A stretch of 20,182 nucleotides of DNA. Source: an uncultured bacterium. GTDB lineage: Bacteria; Cyanobacteriota; Vampirovibrionia; Gastranaerophilales; Gastranaerophilaceae. The position numbers and the translations under genes are program-made. The DNA lies in assembly GCA_900551915.1 (NCBI GenBank), contig URXT01000033.1:1-20182 (forward strand), written 5' to 3'. The notes under the pieces are model-generated. The model ran no database searches and was not told where the DNA came from. It worked only from the letters and a program-made list of their open reading frames with translations. Shown in pieces: positions 1 to 7,250 of this stretch (the stretch's first letter is position 1; every line of letters begins with the position of its first letter).

Positions 1-978
1 AAGCTTCTTCACAGATGATGGGATAACAACTTCTCTCAAAGCCTTACAGCCACGGAAAGCCTCGCTTCCAACATAAGCGATCTTGCCTGATATTCTCACC
101 GTCTTAACTACAGTATTCTGAGCAAACGCTCTCTTGCCTATCCTGCTAACGGAATCAGGAAGATAAACGCTCTCGAGCTTCTCACAAAGTGCAAATGCAC
201 ACTCGCCTATCTTTCTTACAGATCCTGCGAACTCAACCTTTTTCAGAGCAGAGCAGCCGAAGAATGCGTAGTCGCCAACAACCTCGATCCCAAATGGTAT
301 AGAGATCGCTTCCAGACCTGAGCAGAATGTGAAAGCATTCTCTGCGATCTCGATCATTGTTGACGGTATCTCAAGCTCTCTCAGAGAAATGCAGTTCTGG
401 AAAGCTCCGTTTCCTATGGAAACTATATTTTCATTAAGATAAATTTCTTTCATTGAAGAGCAGAAACCGAATGCAGACTCACCGATCTCTCTTACGCTCT
501 CAGGCAGGTCAGCTCTCTCCAAACTGTCGCAATTGTAGAATGTGAAAGGCAGTATCATTTCAACACCATCAGGTATAGTCGCAAATCTCAGAGATTCACA
601 ACCGCAGAATGCCATCTCACCAATAAATCTTACGCTCTCAGGTATAGTCACATTCACCAGTGAACAGCATTTGTAAAATGCCTTTCTTCCGATGATAACA
701 ACGTCCTTTGAGATAACAGCACATTTAAGGTCGTAAAGATGTGCGAAAGCACCGCCTGCAACAGCTATGACCTTTTTGCCACGAAGCTCAAAAGGAAGCT
801 CCAGCACTTCGATATGGCTGTCACCGCAGTATCCAGTGATAATACACATATCGTCAGCCGTAACATATTTAAAACAGCCCGAGATCTTCTCGCTGCTGAT
901 ACTGCTGCTTGCAGTTACACCAACGCTCTCAAGTGCTTTTTTGAAACCATTGTCGCCCATAAAATTAATGCTTTTCAT
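1..978 (-). CDS. BspA-like leucine-rich-repeat protein (partial, C-terminus outside window)
   Basis: The minus strand reads open from ATG at 978 to the window edge: 326 codons with no stop. After about 100 N-terminal residues without a signal peptide it becomes tandem ~23-residue repeats of the BspA/LRR_5 type. Each has the pattern 'IGxxAFxxCxxLxxVxIPxSV'; examples are 'AFYKCCSLVNVTIPESV' and 'AFRGCKALREVVIPSSV'. At least ten units are visible. The start is supported by GGAGGT at 986-991, 7 nt upstream, and by a consensus promoter at 1057-1085. In this family the repeats form curved solenoids used in protein binding, often at the surface of gut bacteria. Lack of a signal peptide here leaves location open. 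Codon use and promoter strength look unlike the genes beyond 1.75 kb, so it may be foreign. The family call is confident; the role is unknown. Confidence 0.9.
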   Translation of the reverse strand, partial: MKSINFMGDNGFKKALESVGVTASSSISSEKISGCFKYVTADDMCIITGYCGDSHIEVLELPFELRGKKVIAVAGGAFAHLYDLKCAVISKDVVIIGRKAFYKCCSLVNVTIPESVRFIGEMAFCGCESLRFATIPDGVEMILPFTFYNCDSLERADLPESVREIGESAFGFCSSMKEIYLNENIVSIGNGAFQNCISLRELEIPSTMIEIAENAFTFCSGLEAISIPFGIEVVGDYAFFGCSALKKVEFAGSVRKIGECAFALCEKLESVYLPDSVSRIGKRAFAQNTVVKTVRISGKIAYVGSEAFRGCKALREVVIPSSVKKL

Positions 979-1056
979 CAGCGTGACCTCCATTATACCC
1001 ACTATAAATATATACCTCGTAACTGAACTTAAACGTTTTCTGTATTTTCTAATGAA

Positions 1057-1085
1057 ATTATACTACAGTAAACTATGTTTGTCAA
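1057..1085 (-). promoter_or_regulatory. Consensus sigma70 promoter of the LRR gene
   Basis: On the minus strand TTGACA (1085-1080) is separated by exactly 17 bases from TATAAT (1062-1057). Both hexamers are perfect consensus. Transcription would start near 1050, giving a leader of about 70 nt before the ATG at 978. Confidence 0.85.
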
Positions 1086-1207
1086 TGGTATTCGCAATAT
1101 TTTATTTATAAAAAATTAATTTTCAGAACTTTTTCACTGATTGTGAACGGCTTTTTTGTCACTTTTCACAATTAATTTACGCAAAATAATTTTAGTTTTC
1201 ACACATC

Positions 1208-1226
1208 GTTCTCAATCTATGAGAAC
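1208..1226. promoter_or_regulatory. Palindrome GTTCTCA-N5-TGAGAAC, possible operator
   Basis: Arms at 1208-1214 and 1220-1226 are perfect inverted repeats with a 5-nt centre. The site lies about 120 bp upstream of the LRR promoter -35 box. It has no T-tract, so it looks more like a protein-binding site than a terminator. No cognate regulator is visible in the window. Confidence 0.35.
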
Positions 1227-1503
1227 ACTGTAATTTTATGGTAGCAAACGTTTTCGCAAATGACGCAAAAGACTAATACCAATTTATAGAATTCGCTTGA
1301 TTAAATCGACCAAACCATAAGATGATGTATTTCTTATATTTGTAAGATTGTCATAAATTATGTTTATATAATATTAATAAAGAATGATATACCGTTCATG
1401 ATAATGCAAGAAAGCACCAGTAACTGCATTAAAATAGGAGATTAACATACTAATAATAAGCAAAAATGTATAATACTATCATAAAGGTTTACAAAATAGA
1501 AAC

Positions 1504-1530
1504 TTAATTATTACAGATTGTAATAATTAA
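1504..1530. promoter_or_regulatory. Perfect 12-bp-arm palindrome, candidate operator
   Basis: TTAATTATTACA (1504-1515), a GAT centre, then its exact reverse complement (1519-1530). It lies directly upstream of TATAAT (1536-1541), so it overlaps where a -35 box would be. The TACA..TGTA core recalls BlaI/CopY-type operators, but the centre is 3 nt rather than the usual 2. It probably controls the secreted-protein gene beginning near 1597. Confidence 0.45.
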
Positions 1531-1596
1531 TGATGTATAATAATATAAATGAAATCGTATAAGTACACAAATACAAAAACCGGAAAGGACTGATCC

Positions 1597-1734
1597 GTTA
1601 TCAACATAATAAGAAAAATAACAGCAGTGATAATTTCATCAGTTATAATGATAAGCTTTGTGGCATTTGCACCGCAGGAATCCGCTAAGACTTATGTGAA
1701 TGTTATAACAGCTTCTGCCGCTGACTTGATGACA
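1597..1734 (+). pseudogene. Signal-peptide fragment of a secreted protein, truncated at a junction
   Basis: After a TGA at 1591 the frame reads about 45 codons: a basic N-terminus (IIRKI), a long hydrophobic stretch, and then '..ESAKTYVNVITASAAD'. This looks like a Sec signal peptide and mature start of Ruminococcus-type secreted proteins. A GGAAAGGA ribosome-binding-like sequence sits at 1582-1589, but no ATG/GTG/TTG follows at the right distance; the first usable start is GTG 1627, inside the hydrophobic stretch. Past ~1730 the frame turns into nonsense and stops at 1818, while a different frame becomes a recognisable pilin tail. I read it as the broken 5' end of a gene whose body is missing. 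Confidence 0.5.
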
Positions 1735-2093
1735 AAACCTGTTTTGATAAAAACGCAGATGAGTGTTGGGAGTGTGACAAAGGTCAGGCCGGAAGGGGTA
1801 ATGCCCCTGATTGGTTAGGTTGTCTTAAATCCAGCTATGCTTTTATTGATACCTCAGGAATTGCCTGGCATCTGTATAGCAATATAGAATGGCCGATTCT
1901 CGTTGACGTTAACGGGTTTAAAAATCCCAACAAGTTAGGAAAAGACAGATTTGTTTTGATGTTCGGGTCTAATAATGATAGCACACCCTATTCTTCAAAC
2001 GTAACACAAATTCTGCCTTGGGTGGATTTCCTTTACAAAGGCCGCTGGTGTCCGGAAGGCAATTGTCTTTATCAAACCTGGATTTTAAAGTGA
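1725..2093 (+). pseudogene. C-terminal fragment of a prepilin-like protein
   Basis: The frame is open from just after a TGA (1722-1724) to TGA at 2091-2093, 122 codons. It is Cys/Trp-rich and carries 'LVDVNGFKNPNKLGKDRF', which I recognise from pilin-like, type IV prepilin-family proteins abundant in Gastranaerophilales. There is no start codon with an RBS, no prepilin leader and no N-terminal hydrophobic helix. Only the globular C-terminal half remains, directly abutting the foreign signal-peptide sequence. Its 3' end overlaps the 3' end of the convergent UspA gene by 9 nt. It cannot be expressed as a pilin as it stands. Confidence 0.6.
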
Positions 2094-2951
2094 ATTCTTG
2101 TAAATCAATACATCGGAATTTGAGCTTTCAAGGACTTTCTTGCTTACAGACCCGAGAAGGAAATCCTGCATTTTTGTCTTGCCTTTGCTGCCCATAATTA
2201 TCAGGTCGATTTGTCTTGATTTTGCAAAGTCAATAATCTTTTGTGCGGGATTTCCCGTTAAAACAATGGCGTCTTCAATTTCAAAACCTTTTGTTTTAAA
2301 CCTTTCTTTTAAATTGTTCAGCGTGCTGTAAGAATATTTCTCCTGCTGTTCTTCTATCGCTAAAATCCAGTTTGAATCAAGCGTGCCATCCAAAAACAAT
2401 GTGTCAGGATTTTCATTAACAGTGCACAAAAAGATTTCTTTGTTCTCAAGGTTTAATTCTTCAATTGCTTTTGTAATTGCGAAATTTGAGATTTCGGTTC
2501 CGTCAGTCGCAAACAAAACACGCATTTTCCCGTTTTCTTCTTTTGAAATATATGTTGAAATATTTTCGTTATATGCGATTTCGCGTGAAACCGAGCCAAG
2601 CCATTTTTGAATACCTTTTTTGCCGTGTGAACCTAGCAAAACTATGTCATAACATTCCTTTTGCGCTTGTTCAAGAATGCTCTCAACTGCACTTCCGCAT
2701 TGTTTTATTTTTTCACCGAAAAGAAGTCCTGTTTTTTCAACTTCTTTTTTCGCATAGTCAAGAAGATTATCTGCAATGTTGGCGCAGCTTGTCGAAAATC
2801 CGTCAGACTCAATTACTACATCGTCCGGAAGAAAACTCCAGTCGATTACGCAAATCGTGTCAATAATTGTGTTCGCGGTCGCCCATTTTGCAAAATTATG
2901 CAATGCATTAAAACTGATTTTTGACCCGTCTGTACAAAATAAAACCTTCAT
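2085..2951 (-). CDS. Tandem universal stress protein (two UspA domains)
   Basis: A 288-residue protein with two Usp domains, about residues 1-140 and 142-288. Each opens with the beta1 motif 'xVLFxTDGxxIS'. Domain 2 has a complete nucleotide-binding signature G-x2-G-x9-G-S (GSKG...LLGS). Domain 1 has GSHG...LGS with one residue fewer between. UspA proteins are cytosolic; those with this signature generally bind ATP and are linked to stress survival. The start is supported by AGGAG a few bases upstream (around 2960). It is divergent from the sigma-factor gene, with about 130 bp between them. Confidence 0.9.
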   Translation of the reverse strand: MKVLFCTDGSKISFNALHNFAKWATANTIIDTICVIDWSFLPDDVVIESDGFSTSCANIADNLLDYAKKEVEKTGLLFGEKIKQCGSAVESILEQAQKECYDIVLLGSHGKKGIQKWLGSVSREIAYNENISTYISKEENGKMRVLFATDGTEISNFAITKAIEELNLENKEIFLCTVNENPDTLFLDGTLDSNWILAIEEQQEKYSYSTLNNLKERFKTKGFEIEDAIVLTGNPAQKIIDFAKSRQIDLIIMGSKGKTKMQDFLLGSVSKKVLESSNSDVLIYKNSL

Positions 2952-3023
2952 AAATTTCTCCTTGTTTTCGTAATTTATTATTAATATAATTTATGTTAAG
3001 GAAAATTAAATTATCTGGTATTC

Positions 3024-3029
3024 TATAAT
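3024..3029 (+). promoter_or_regulatory. -10 box (TATAAT) upstream of the sigma-factor gene
   Basis: A perfect TATAAT about 55 nt before the likely ATG. No good -35 hexamer is visible at 16-18 bp, so the promoter call is tentative. Confidence 0.4.
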
Positions 3030-3084
3030 TTTTTCTGTTATCATATCAGTAGTTAGGAATTATTCTCAGAATGTAGTGGTAATC

Positions 3085-3696
3085 ATGCCGGCAGAACAAA
3101 AGGTTAACCTTAGGGATTATAAAAATTTAATTGAAACTATTGCAAAGGTTGAGTATCAAAAATTTTCGGTTTCACACTTGATAGAACTGCCGGAGTTAAT
3201 TAATATAGGAAACCATACGCTTTACCTGCTTTTTAAAAACAATCCGCCGGAAGCTTATAACAATACCTACCTTTCAACTGCCATAAAATGGGCTATTCGT
3301 AATGAAGTCAGACGACGTTACAAATGGTATTCGCTTAAAAACAGAAAGCAGCAGGCCGTAGAAGTTGAGGAAGAACAGGAAGTTCGTGTAGAGGTCTATA
3401 AAACCATCCTTTCTATAGATGAAATGCAGGAGGCCGAGGTTCCGACTCAAATCAAAGCCGAAGACAAAACTCCTGAGGAATCTCTTGAATTTGCCGAGTT
3501 GAAAACCCATATTCTGGAGGCTATGAAGCATCTTCCCAAACGCGAAAGAGAATTAATTGAATATAAATTCTTTAAAGAAAAGAAGCTCCGCGAAATCTCG
3601 GAAGAATTCGATATTTCCCAGTCAAGAATTTCAAGAATTATTCAATCGGGACTTGACAAAATCAAAAAAGATTTAAAAAAACAGGGGATACTTTAA
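3085..3696 (+). CDS. Sigma-70 family RNA polymerase sigma factor
   Basis: About 203 residues. The N-terminal part resembles region 2: '..IELPELINIGNHTLYLLF' followed by 'YLSTAIKWAIRNEVRRR', the 2.3/2.4-like basic helix. A long acidic, Glu-rich linker (about 100-135) stands where region 3 would be. The C-terminus is a clear region 4: 'LPKRERELIEYKFF' and the helix-turn-helix 'LREISEEFDISQSRISRI'. It should direct RNA polymerase to a subset of promoters; targets are unknown. The start is ambiguous. ATG 3085 (MPAEQK) is chosen, but GTG 3076 is in frame and neither has a strong Shine-Dalgarno sequence. gcvPB begins 5 nt after its stop, so the two are probably co-transcribed. No anti-sigma factor is visible. 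Confidence 0.85.
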   Translation: MPAEQKVNLRDYKNLIETIAKVEYQKFSVSHLIELPELINIGNHTLYLLFKNNPPEAYNNTYLSTAIKWAIRNEVRRRYKWYSLKNRKQQAVEVEEEQEVRVEVYKTILSIDEMQEAEVPTQIKAEDKTPEESLEFAELKTHILEAMKHLPKRERELIEYKFFKEKKLREISEEFDISQSRISRIIQSGLDKIKKDLKKQGIL

Positions 3697-3701
3697 GCAT
3701 A

Positions 3702-5126
3702 ATGAAAACAATCTTTGAAAAAAACTGTGATATTGATGGAGTTACGTTTACTGACGAAAAAACGGAAGCGGAATTTCTTGACGAAAAATTCAAACGAAGC
3801 GGCAGTGTCGGCCTTCCTCGTTTAAGCGAGCTAGAGGTTTTGCGTCATTACAAAGAGCTTTCCGACCGCAATTTCTGTATTGAAAAAGGTTTTTATCCTC
3901 TCGGCTCGTGCACAATGAAGTATAACCCGAAGGTTAATGAACTTCTGGCTTCTCTTGACGGCTTTGCTAACCTTCACCCTGCTCAGACTGATGAAGACTG
4001 TCAGGGCGCGCTTGAATTAATGTATAGACTTCAGGAGGCATTGAAGAAGGTAACCGGAATGGAGGCTGTAACTTTGCAGCCGGCAGCCGGTGCGCACGGT
4101 GAACTAACCGGCATGATGGTTATAAAAAAATATTTTGAAACAAAAGGCGAAAACCGCAAAAAAGTTCTTGTTCCAGACTCGGCGCACGGTACAAACCCTG
4201 CCAGCGCAGCGCTTTGCGGATTTGAAATTGTTTCGGTTAAATCAAATAACAAAGGCCAGGTTGACATTGAGGATTTGAAAAGTCTTCTTAGCGCTGATGT
4301 CGCTGCGATTATGATGACAAATCCTAACACGCTGGGAATTTTTGAAGAAAATGTTCTTGAGATTTCAAAATTGATGCATGAAAACGGGTCGCTTCTGTAT
4401 TATGACGGAGCAAATTTCAATGCGATTATGGGACATACAAATCCGAAGCTTATGGGCTTTGACGTTGTGCATTTGAACCTTCACAAAACCTTTGCCACCC
4501 CCCATGGCGGCGGCGGTCCGGGAGCAGGTCCTGTCGGAGTTGTTGACAGTTTAAAAGAGTTTTTGCCGGTTCCGGTTATTGATTTTGACGGTCAAAAATA
4601 TTTCAGAAAATATGATTTGAAGCATTCAATCGGAAATGTCAGAGATTTTTACGGAAGTTTCGGTGTGCTTGTAAAAGCTTATGCCTATATTTTGATGATG
4701 GGCGAAAACCTAAAAGAAGCAAGCGAAAACGCTGTTTTGAATGCGAATTACCTGAAAGAGAAACTGAAAAAATATTATACTTTGCCGTATGACGTTCAAT
4801 GCATGCATGAATTCGTACTTTCCGGCGAAGATTTAAAACATGAAAACGGAGTTTCTACACTAAACATAGCCAAAGCATTAATGGATGAAAATACTCATCC
4901 GCCGACTGTTTATTTTCCGCTGATTGTGCATGAAGCAATGATGATTGAGCCGACTGAAACCGAAACAAAAGAGCGCATGGATGAATTTGTTGAAGTTATG
5001 ATAAAGATTTATAATGAGGCAAAATCAAATCCTGAAAATCTGACCTCTGCGCCGCACACAACACCGGTTAAACGTGTTGATGAAACTCTGGCTGCACGTC
5101 ATCCGGATTTGAATTTCAAAGATTAA
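3702..5126 (+). CDS. gcvPB: Glycine dehydrogenase (decarboxylating) subunit 2
   Basis: A 474-residue PLP enzyme, the usual length for the split P-protein beta subunit. With GcvPA it decarboxylates glycine and passes the aminomethyl group to the lipoyl H-protein in the glycine cleavage system. Landmarks are 'FYPLGSCTMKYNPK' (66-79), 'PAAGAHGELTG' (127-137), 'DSAHGTNPASA' (159-169), and the PLP-lysine motif 'NLHKTFATPHGGGGPG' with Lys262. It ends with '..TTPVKRVDETLAARHP', typical of the family. It follows the sigma-factor gene by 5 nt with AGGGGA at ~3682 as a distant RBS. gcvPA, gcvT and gcvH are not in the window. Very confident. Confidence 0.96.
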   Translation: MKTIFEKNCDIDGVTFTDEKTEAEFLDEKFKRSGSVGLPRLSELEVLRHYKELSDRNFCIEKGFYPLGSCTMKYNPKVNELLASLDGFANLHPAQTDEDCQGALELMYRLQEALKKVTGMEAVTLQPAAGAHGELTGMMVIKKYFETKGENRKKVLVPDSAHGTNPASAALCGFEIVSVKSNNKGQVDIEDLKSLLSADVAAIMMTNPNTLGIFEENVLEISKLMHENGSLLYYDGANFNAIMGHTNPKLMGFDVVHLNLHKTFATPHGGGGPGAGPVGVVDSLKEFLPVPVIDFDGQKYFRKYDLKHSIGNVRDFYGSFGVLVKAYAYILMMGENLKEASENAVLNANYLKEKLKKYYTLPYDVQCMHEFVLSGEDLKHENGVSTLNIAKALMDENTHPPTVYFPLIVHEAMMIEPTETETKERMDEFVEVMIKIYNEAKSNPENLTSAPHTTPVKRVDETLAARHPDLNFKD

Positions 5127-5135
5127 GCCGCCCGT

Positions 5136-5174
5136 GTCATTCCGGCCGGATTTCAGATTTAACCATTGAATGAC
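5136..5174. repeat. Inverted repeat GTCATTC...GAATGAC in the gcvPB-activase gap
   Basis: 7-bp arms at 5136-5142 and 5168-5174 enclose the self-complementary octamer CCGGCCGG (5142-5149). There is no T-tract, so it is not an obvious terminator. The left part, GTCATTCCG, matches the start of the element inside ribD at 15097, so it may be a degenerate member of the same repeat family. Confidence 0.35.
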
Positions 5175-5194
5175 GATATTGAAAGGTATAAAAA

Positions 5195-6358
5195 TTGACA
5201 GAAAATAATAAGAAAAAAATAAAAGTATCATTTCCTCATATGGGAACAATTTCAATTGCATGGGCGGCTGCGCTCAGAAAAGTAGGCGTTGAACCCTATA
5301 TCCCGCCGTACACAAGCAAGAGAACACTGTCTCTCGGTACAAAACATTCTCCGGAAGCTATTTGTCTTCCGTACAAATTGATTTTGGGAAACTTTATTGA
5401 AGCAATTGAAGGCGGAACAGATTATGTTGCAATGATTACCTCTCCGGGAATATGCAGGCTTGGCGAATACGGCGCTTGTATCAAAAATGCGCTCGCTGAT
5501 TTAGGTTACAACGCAAACTACATTGAATTACAGCTTTATGACGGAATTAACGGGATGTACCGCTTCTTAAAAGAAATCAGCGGGAAAAATGACCCTGTTC
5601 TTTTTATGAGAGCTATTGTTCTGGCAATTAGAAAAGTATTTTTACTTGATGATTTGGAAACAAAATTGTCATATTTAAGAGCTCGTGAAATGAACTTTGG
5701 CGATGCAGAAAAGCATTATATCAAGGCTTTGAAAATAGTTGACGAAGCTATGAACACACGCCAGCTTAACAGAGCAAAAAAACTCGCCTTTGCCGAGATG
5801 GACAAGGTTCAGTACAACAAAGACAAGGAAGTTCTTTATGTTGATATAACAGGTGAAATTTATCTCGTCTGCGACAAATTCTCAAATCAGGATATCGTAA
5901 AAGAACTTGGCAAAATGGGTGTTCAAACAAGAAAAAGCTTAACCGTCAGCAGCTTTTTGAAGGACGCTATTATTCCTAAAATTTTCAGAAAAGGCGAAAC
6001 TCATCTTCAACGCGCAAACAGGCTTGCAAAACCTTATCTGATGCGCGACATCGGCGGTGATGCACTTGAGTGTGTTTCTGATGTTGCTTATGCTAATGAA
6101 CGCGGCATTGACGGTATCATTCACATAAGCCCGTTCACCTGTATGCCTGAAATCATGTCGCAAAATATTTTTCCGGCAATGCGTGAAAATTGCGACATCC
6201 CGATTTTGCCTTTGATTATGGACGAGCAAACCGGAAAAGCCGGTTATTTAACACGGTTGGAGGCTTTTGTTGATTTGATGAGAAGACGCAAAAGACGCCG
6301 TGCCATGGAGAATGCAAAATCTGTAGATTCTGAAAAACAGGAAGAAATTATTAAGTAA
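5195..6358 (+). CDS. Acyl-CoA dehydratase activase-related Fe-S protein (DUF2229/COG3581-like)
   Basis: 387 residues resembling the DUF2229 / 2-hydroxyglutaryl-CoA dehydratase-related family ('CoA protein activase'). Conserved features are 'GTKHSPEAICLPYK' (Cys57), 'SPGICRLGEYGAC' (Cys87, Cys95), 'DIGGDALECV' (Cys293) and 'HISPFTCMPE' (Cys316). The cysteine pattern fits a [4Fe-4S] cluster used in ATP-driven electron transfer to dehydratase-like partners. The actual substrate is unknown and no ATPase (ASKHA activase) partner is present here. Start is TTG at 5195, supported by AAAGG at 5182-5186 with 8-nt spacing. No in-frame ATG precedes the conserved 'PHMGTISIAW'. It ends in a Lys/Arg-rich tail. 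Confidence 0.75.
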   Translation: MTENNKKKIKVSFPHMGTISIAWAAALRKVGVEPYIPPYTSKRTLSLGTKHSPEAICLPYKLILGNFIEAIEGGTDYVAMITSPGICRLGEYGACIKNALADLGYNANYIELQLYDGINGMYRFLKEISGKNDPVLFMRAIVLAIRKVFLLDDLETKLSYLRAREMNFGDAEKHYIKALKIVDEAMNTRQLNRAKKLAFAEMDKVQYNKDKEVLYVDITGEIYLVCDKFSNQDIVKELGKMGVQTRKSLTVSSFLKDAIIPKIFRKGETHLQRANRLAKPYLMRDIGGDALECVSDVAYANERGIDGIIHISPFTCMPEIMSQNIFPAMRENCDIPILPLIMDEQTGKAGYLTRLEAFVDLMRRRKRRRAMENAKSVDSEKQEEIIK

Positions 6359-6401
6359 CCAGTCGGTTTCGTAAATTTAAATATCAGAGGTTAATATATA
6401 T

Positions 6402-7250
6402 ATGTTTAAACTTTTTAAAGAGGCATTTAAAACTTCTAATGATTGTATAATTCTGGCATTTCCGCTTGTTTTATTCATGTGGATTTTGTCGTTTTACTTT
6501 GCATTTTCGAATTCTGTTGTAAATACGCCGGCAGAAATCATACTTGCATTTGTAACAGTGTTATTTATGGTTTGCGCATTTTTATCGGGCTGGTTTTATA
6601 TGGTTCAGCAGGCGATAGAAGTTGCCGGGCAAGTCTATGTTCTTGACGAAGACAGAGCAAAAGCTACAATGAACCTTTTTAAAGTGATTCCCTTTGGTAT
6701 CGGTAAATATTTTCTTTCTTTTATAGGAATGATTATAATATTTTTGATTGTGGTTTCTTTAACCGGAGCTGCGGTTTATTATACGGGAATAAATCTTATC
6801 GGAAACGTATTTACTCAAGAACAGATCACAGGTGCACTAAGTTCAACTCAGGATATGAAAGCCTTTATAGATTCGCTTTCACTCGATCAGCTTATAAAGC
6901 TTAATCTGTGGAATATGCTTATTATGGGGGCAACGACGCTTTTATCTTTTATTTTTATGCTTTGGGTGCCTGAAATTATTTACTGTACGATAAATCCGTT
7001 TATTGCACTTTTCAAAGCAATCAAAAAAGTCTTTGTAAAATTCCCTAAATCTGTTGTATTATTTATTTATCTTTCATTTTTGAATATTTTAATGTCATTT
7101 TTAAGTACCTTTGCAATACAACATCCGCTTTTGTATTTGCTGGTTATGGTTGTGTATTTTTACTTTGTTATTTATGTTGTGGTATTGGTGTTCAGTTATT
7201 ACAAGCACGAATACTGCGGAGCGGGAGAGAATGAAGAAATCAAAGCCTAA
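6402..7250 (+). CDS. Six-helix integral membrane protein of unknown function
   Basis: 282 residues. Hydrophobic segments at about 15-35, 45-68, 100-128, 165-195, 217-238 and 244-268 predict six transmembrane helices in the inner membrane. A short amphipathic N-terminus (MFKLFKEAFKTSND) precedes the first. I recognise no catalytic motif and cannot name the family; the architecture recalls DUF-type multi-pass proteins that often sit near housekeeping genes. AGAGG about 11 nt upstream supports ATG 6402. Its last 20 bases overlap miaA in another frame, so translation of the two is probably coupled. Confidence 0.75.
   Translation: MFKLFKEAFKTSNDCIILAFPLVLFMWILSFYFAFSNSVVNTPAEIILAFVTVLFMVCAFLSGWFYMVQQAIEVAGQVYVLDEDRAKATMNLFKVIPFGIGKYFLSFIGMIIIFLIVVSLTGAAVYYTGINLIGNVFTQEQITGALSSTQDMKAFIDSLSLDQLIKLNLWNMLIMGATTLLSFIFMLWVPEIIYCTINPFIALFKAIKKVFVKFPKSVVLFIYLSFLNILMSFLSTFAIQHPLLYLLVMVVYFYFVIYVVVLVFSYYKHEYCGAGENEEIKA

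Larger units (their letters stand above)
979..1596. other. Intergenic region, ~600 bp, very AT-rich
   Basis: No protein-coding ORF or recognised RNA gene is apparent. The region lies between divergent transcription units. It holds the LRR gene promoter (1057-1085), a 7-bp palindrome at 1208-1226, a perfect 12-bp-arm palindrome at 1504-1530, and a TATAAT at 1536-1541 facing right. Confidence 0.6.

Noticed and set aside
739..1111. Plus-strand ORFs of 95 and 114 codons
   Set aside because: They are antisense to the LRR gene and its leader; the minus-strand repeats and promoter explain the region.
1131..1180. TTTTCAC/GTGAA repeats as members of the heptamer family
   Set aside because: No 7-nt periodicity and located in the probably foreign segment.
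1627..1818. 63-codon ORF starting at GTG 1627 as a real gene
   Set aside because: It begins inside a signal-peptide helix and its second half is the pilin tail read in the wrong frame.
7111..7230. 40-residue N-terminal extension of MiaA
   Set aside because: It is the shadow of the membrane protein's last helices; ATG 7231 has an RBS and normal distance to the P-loop.
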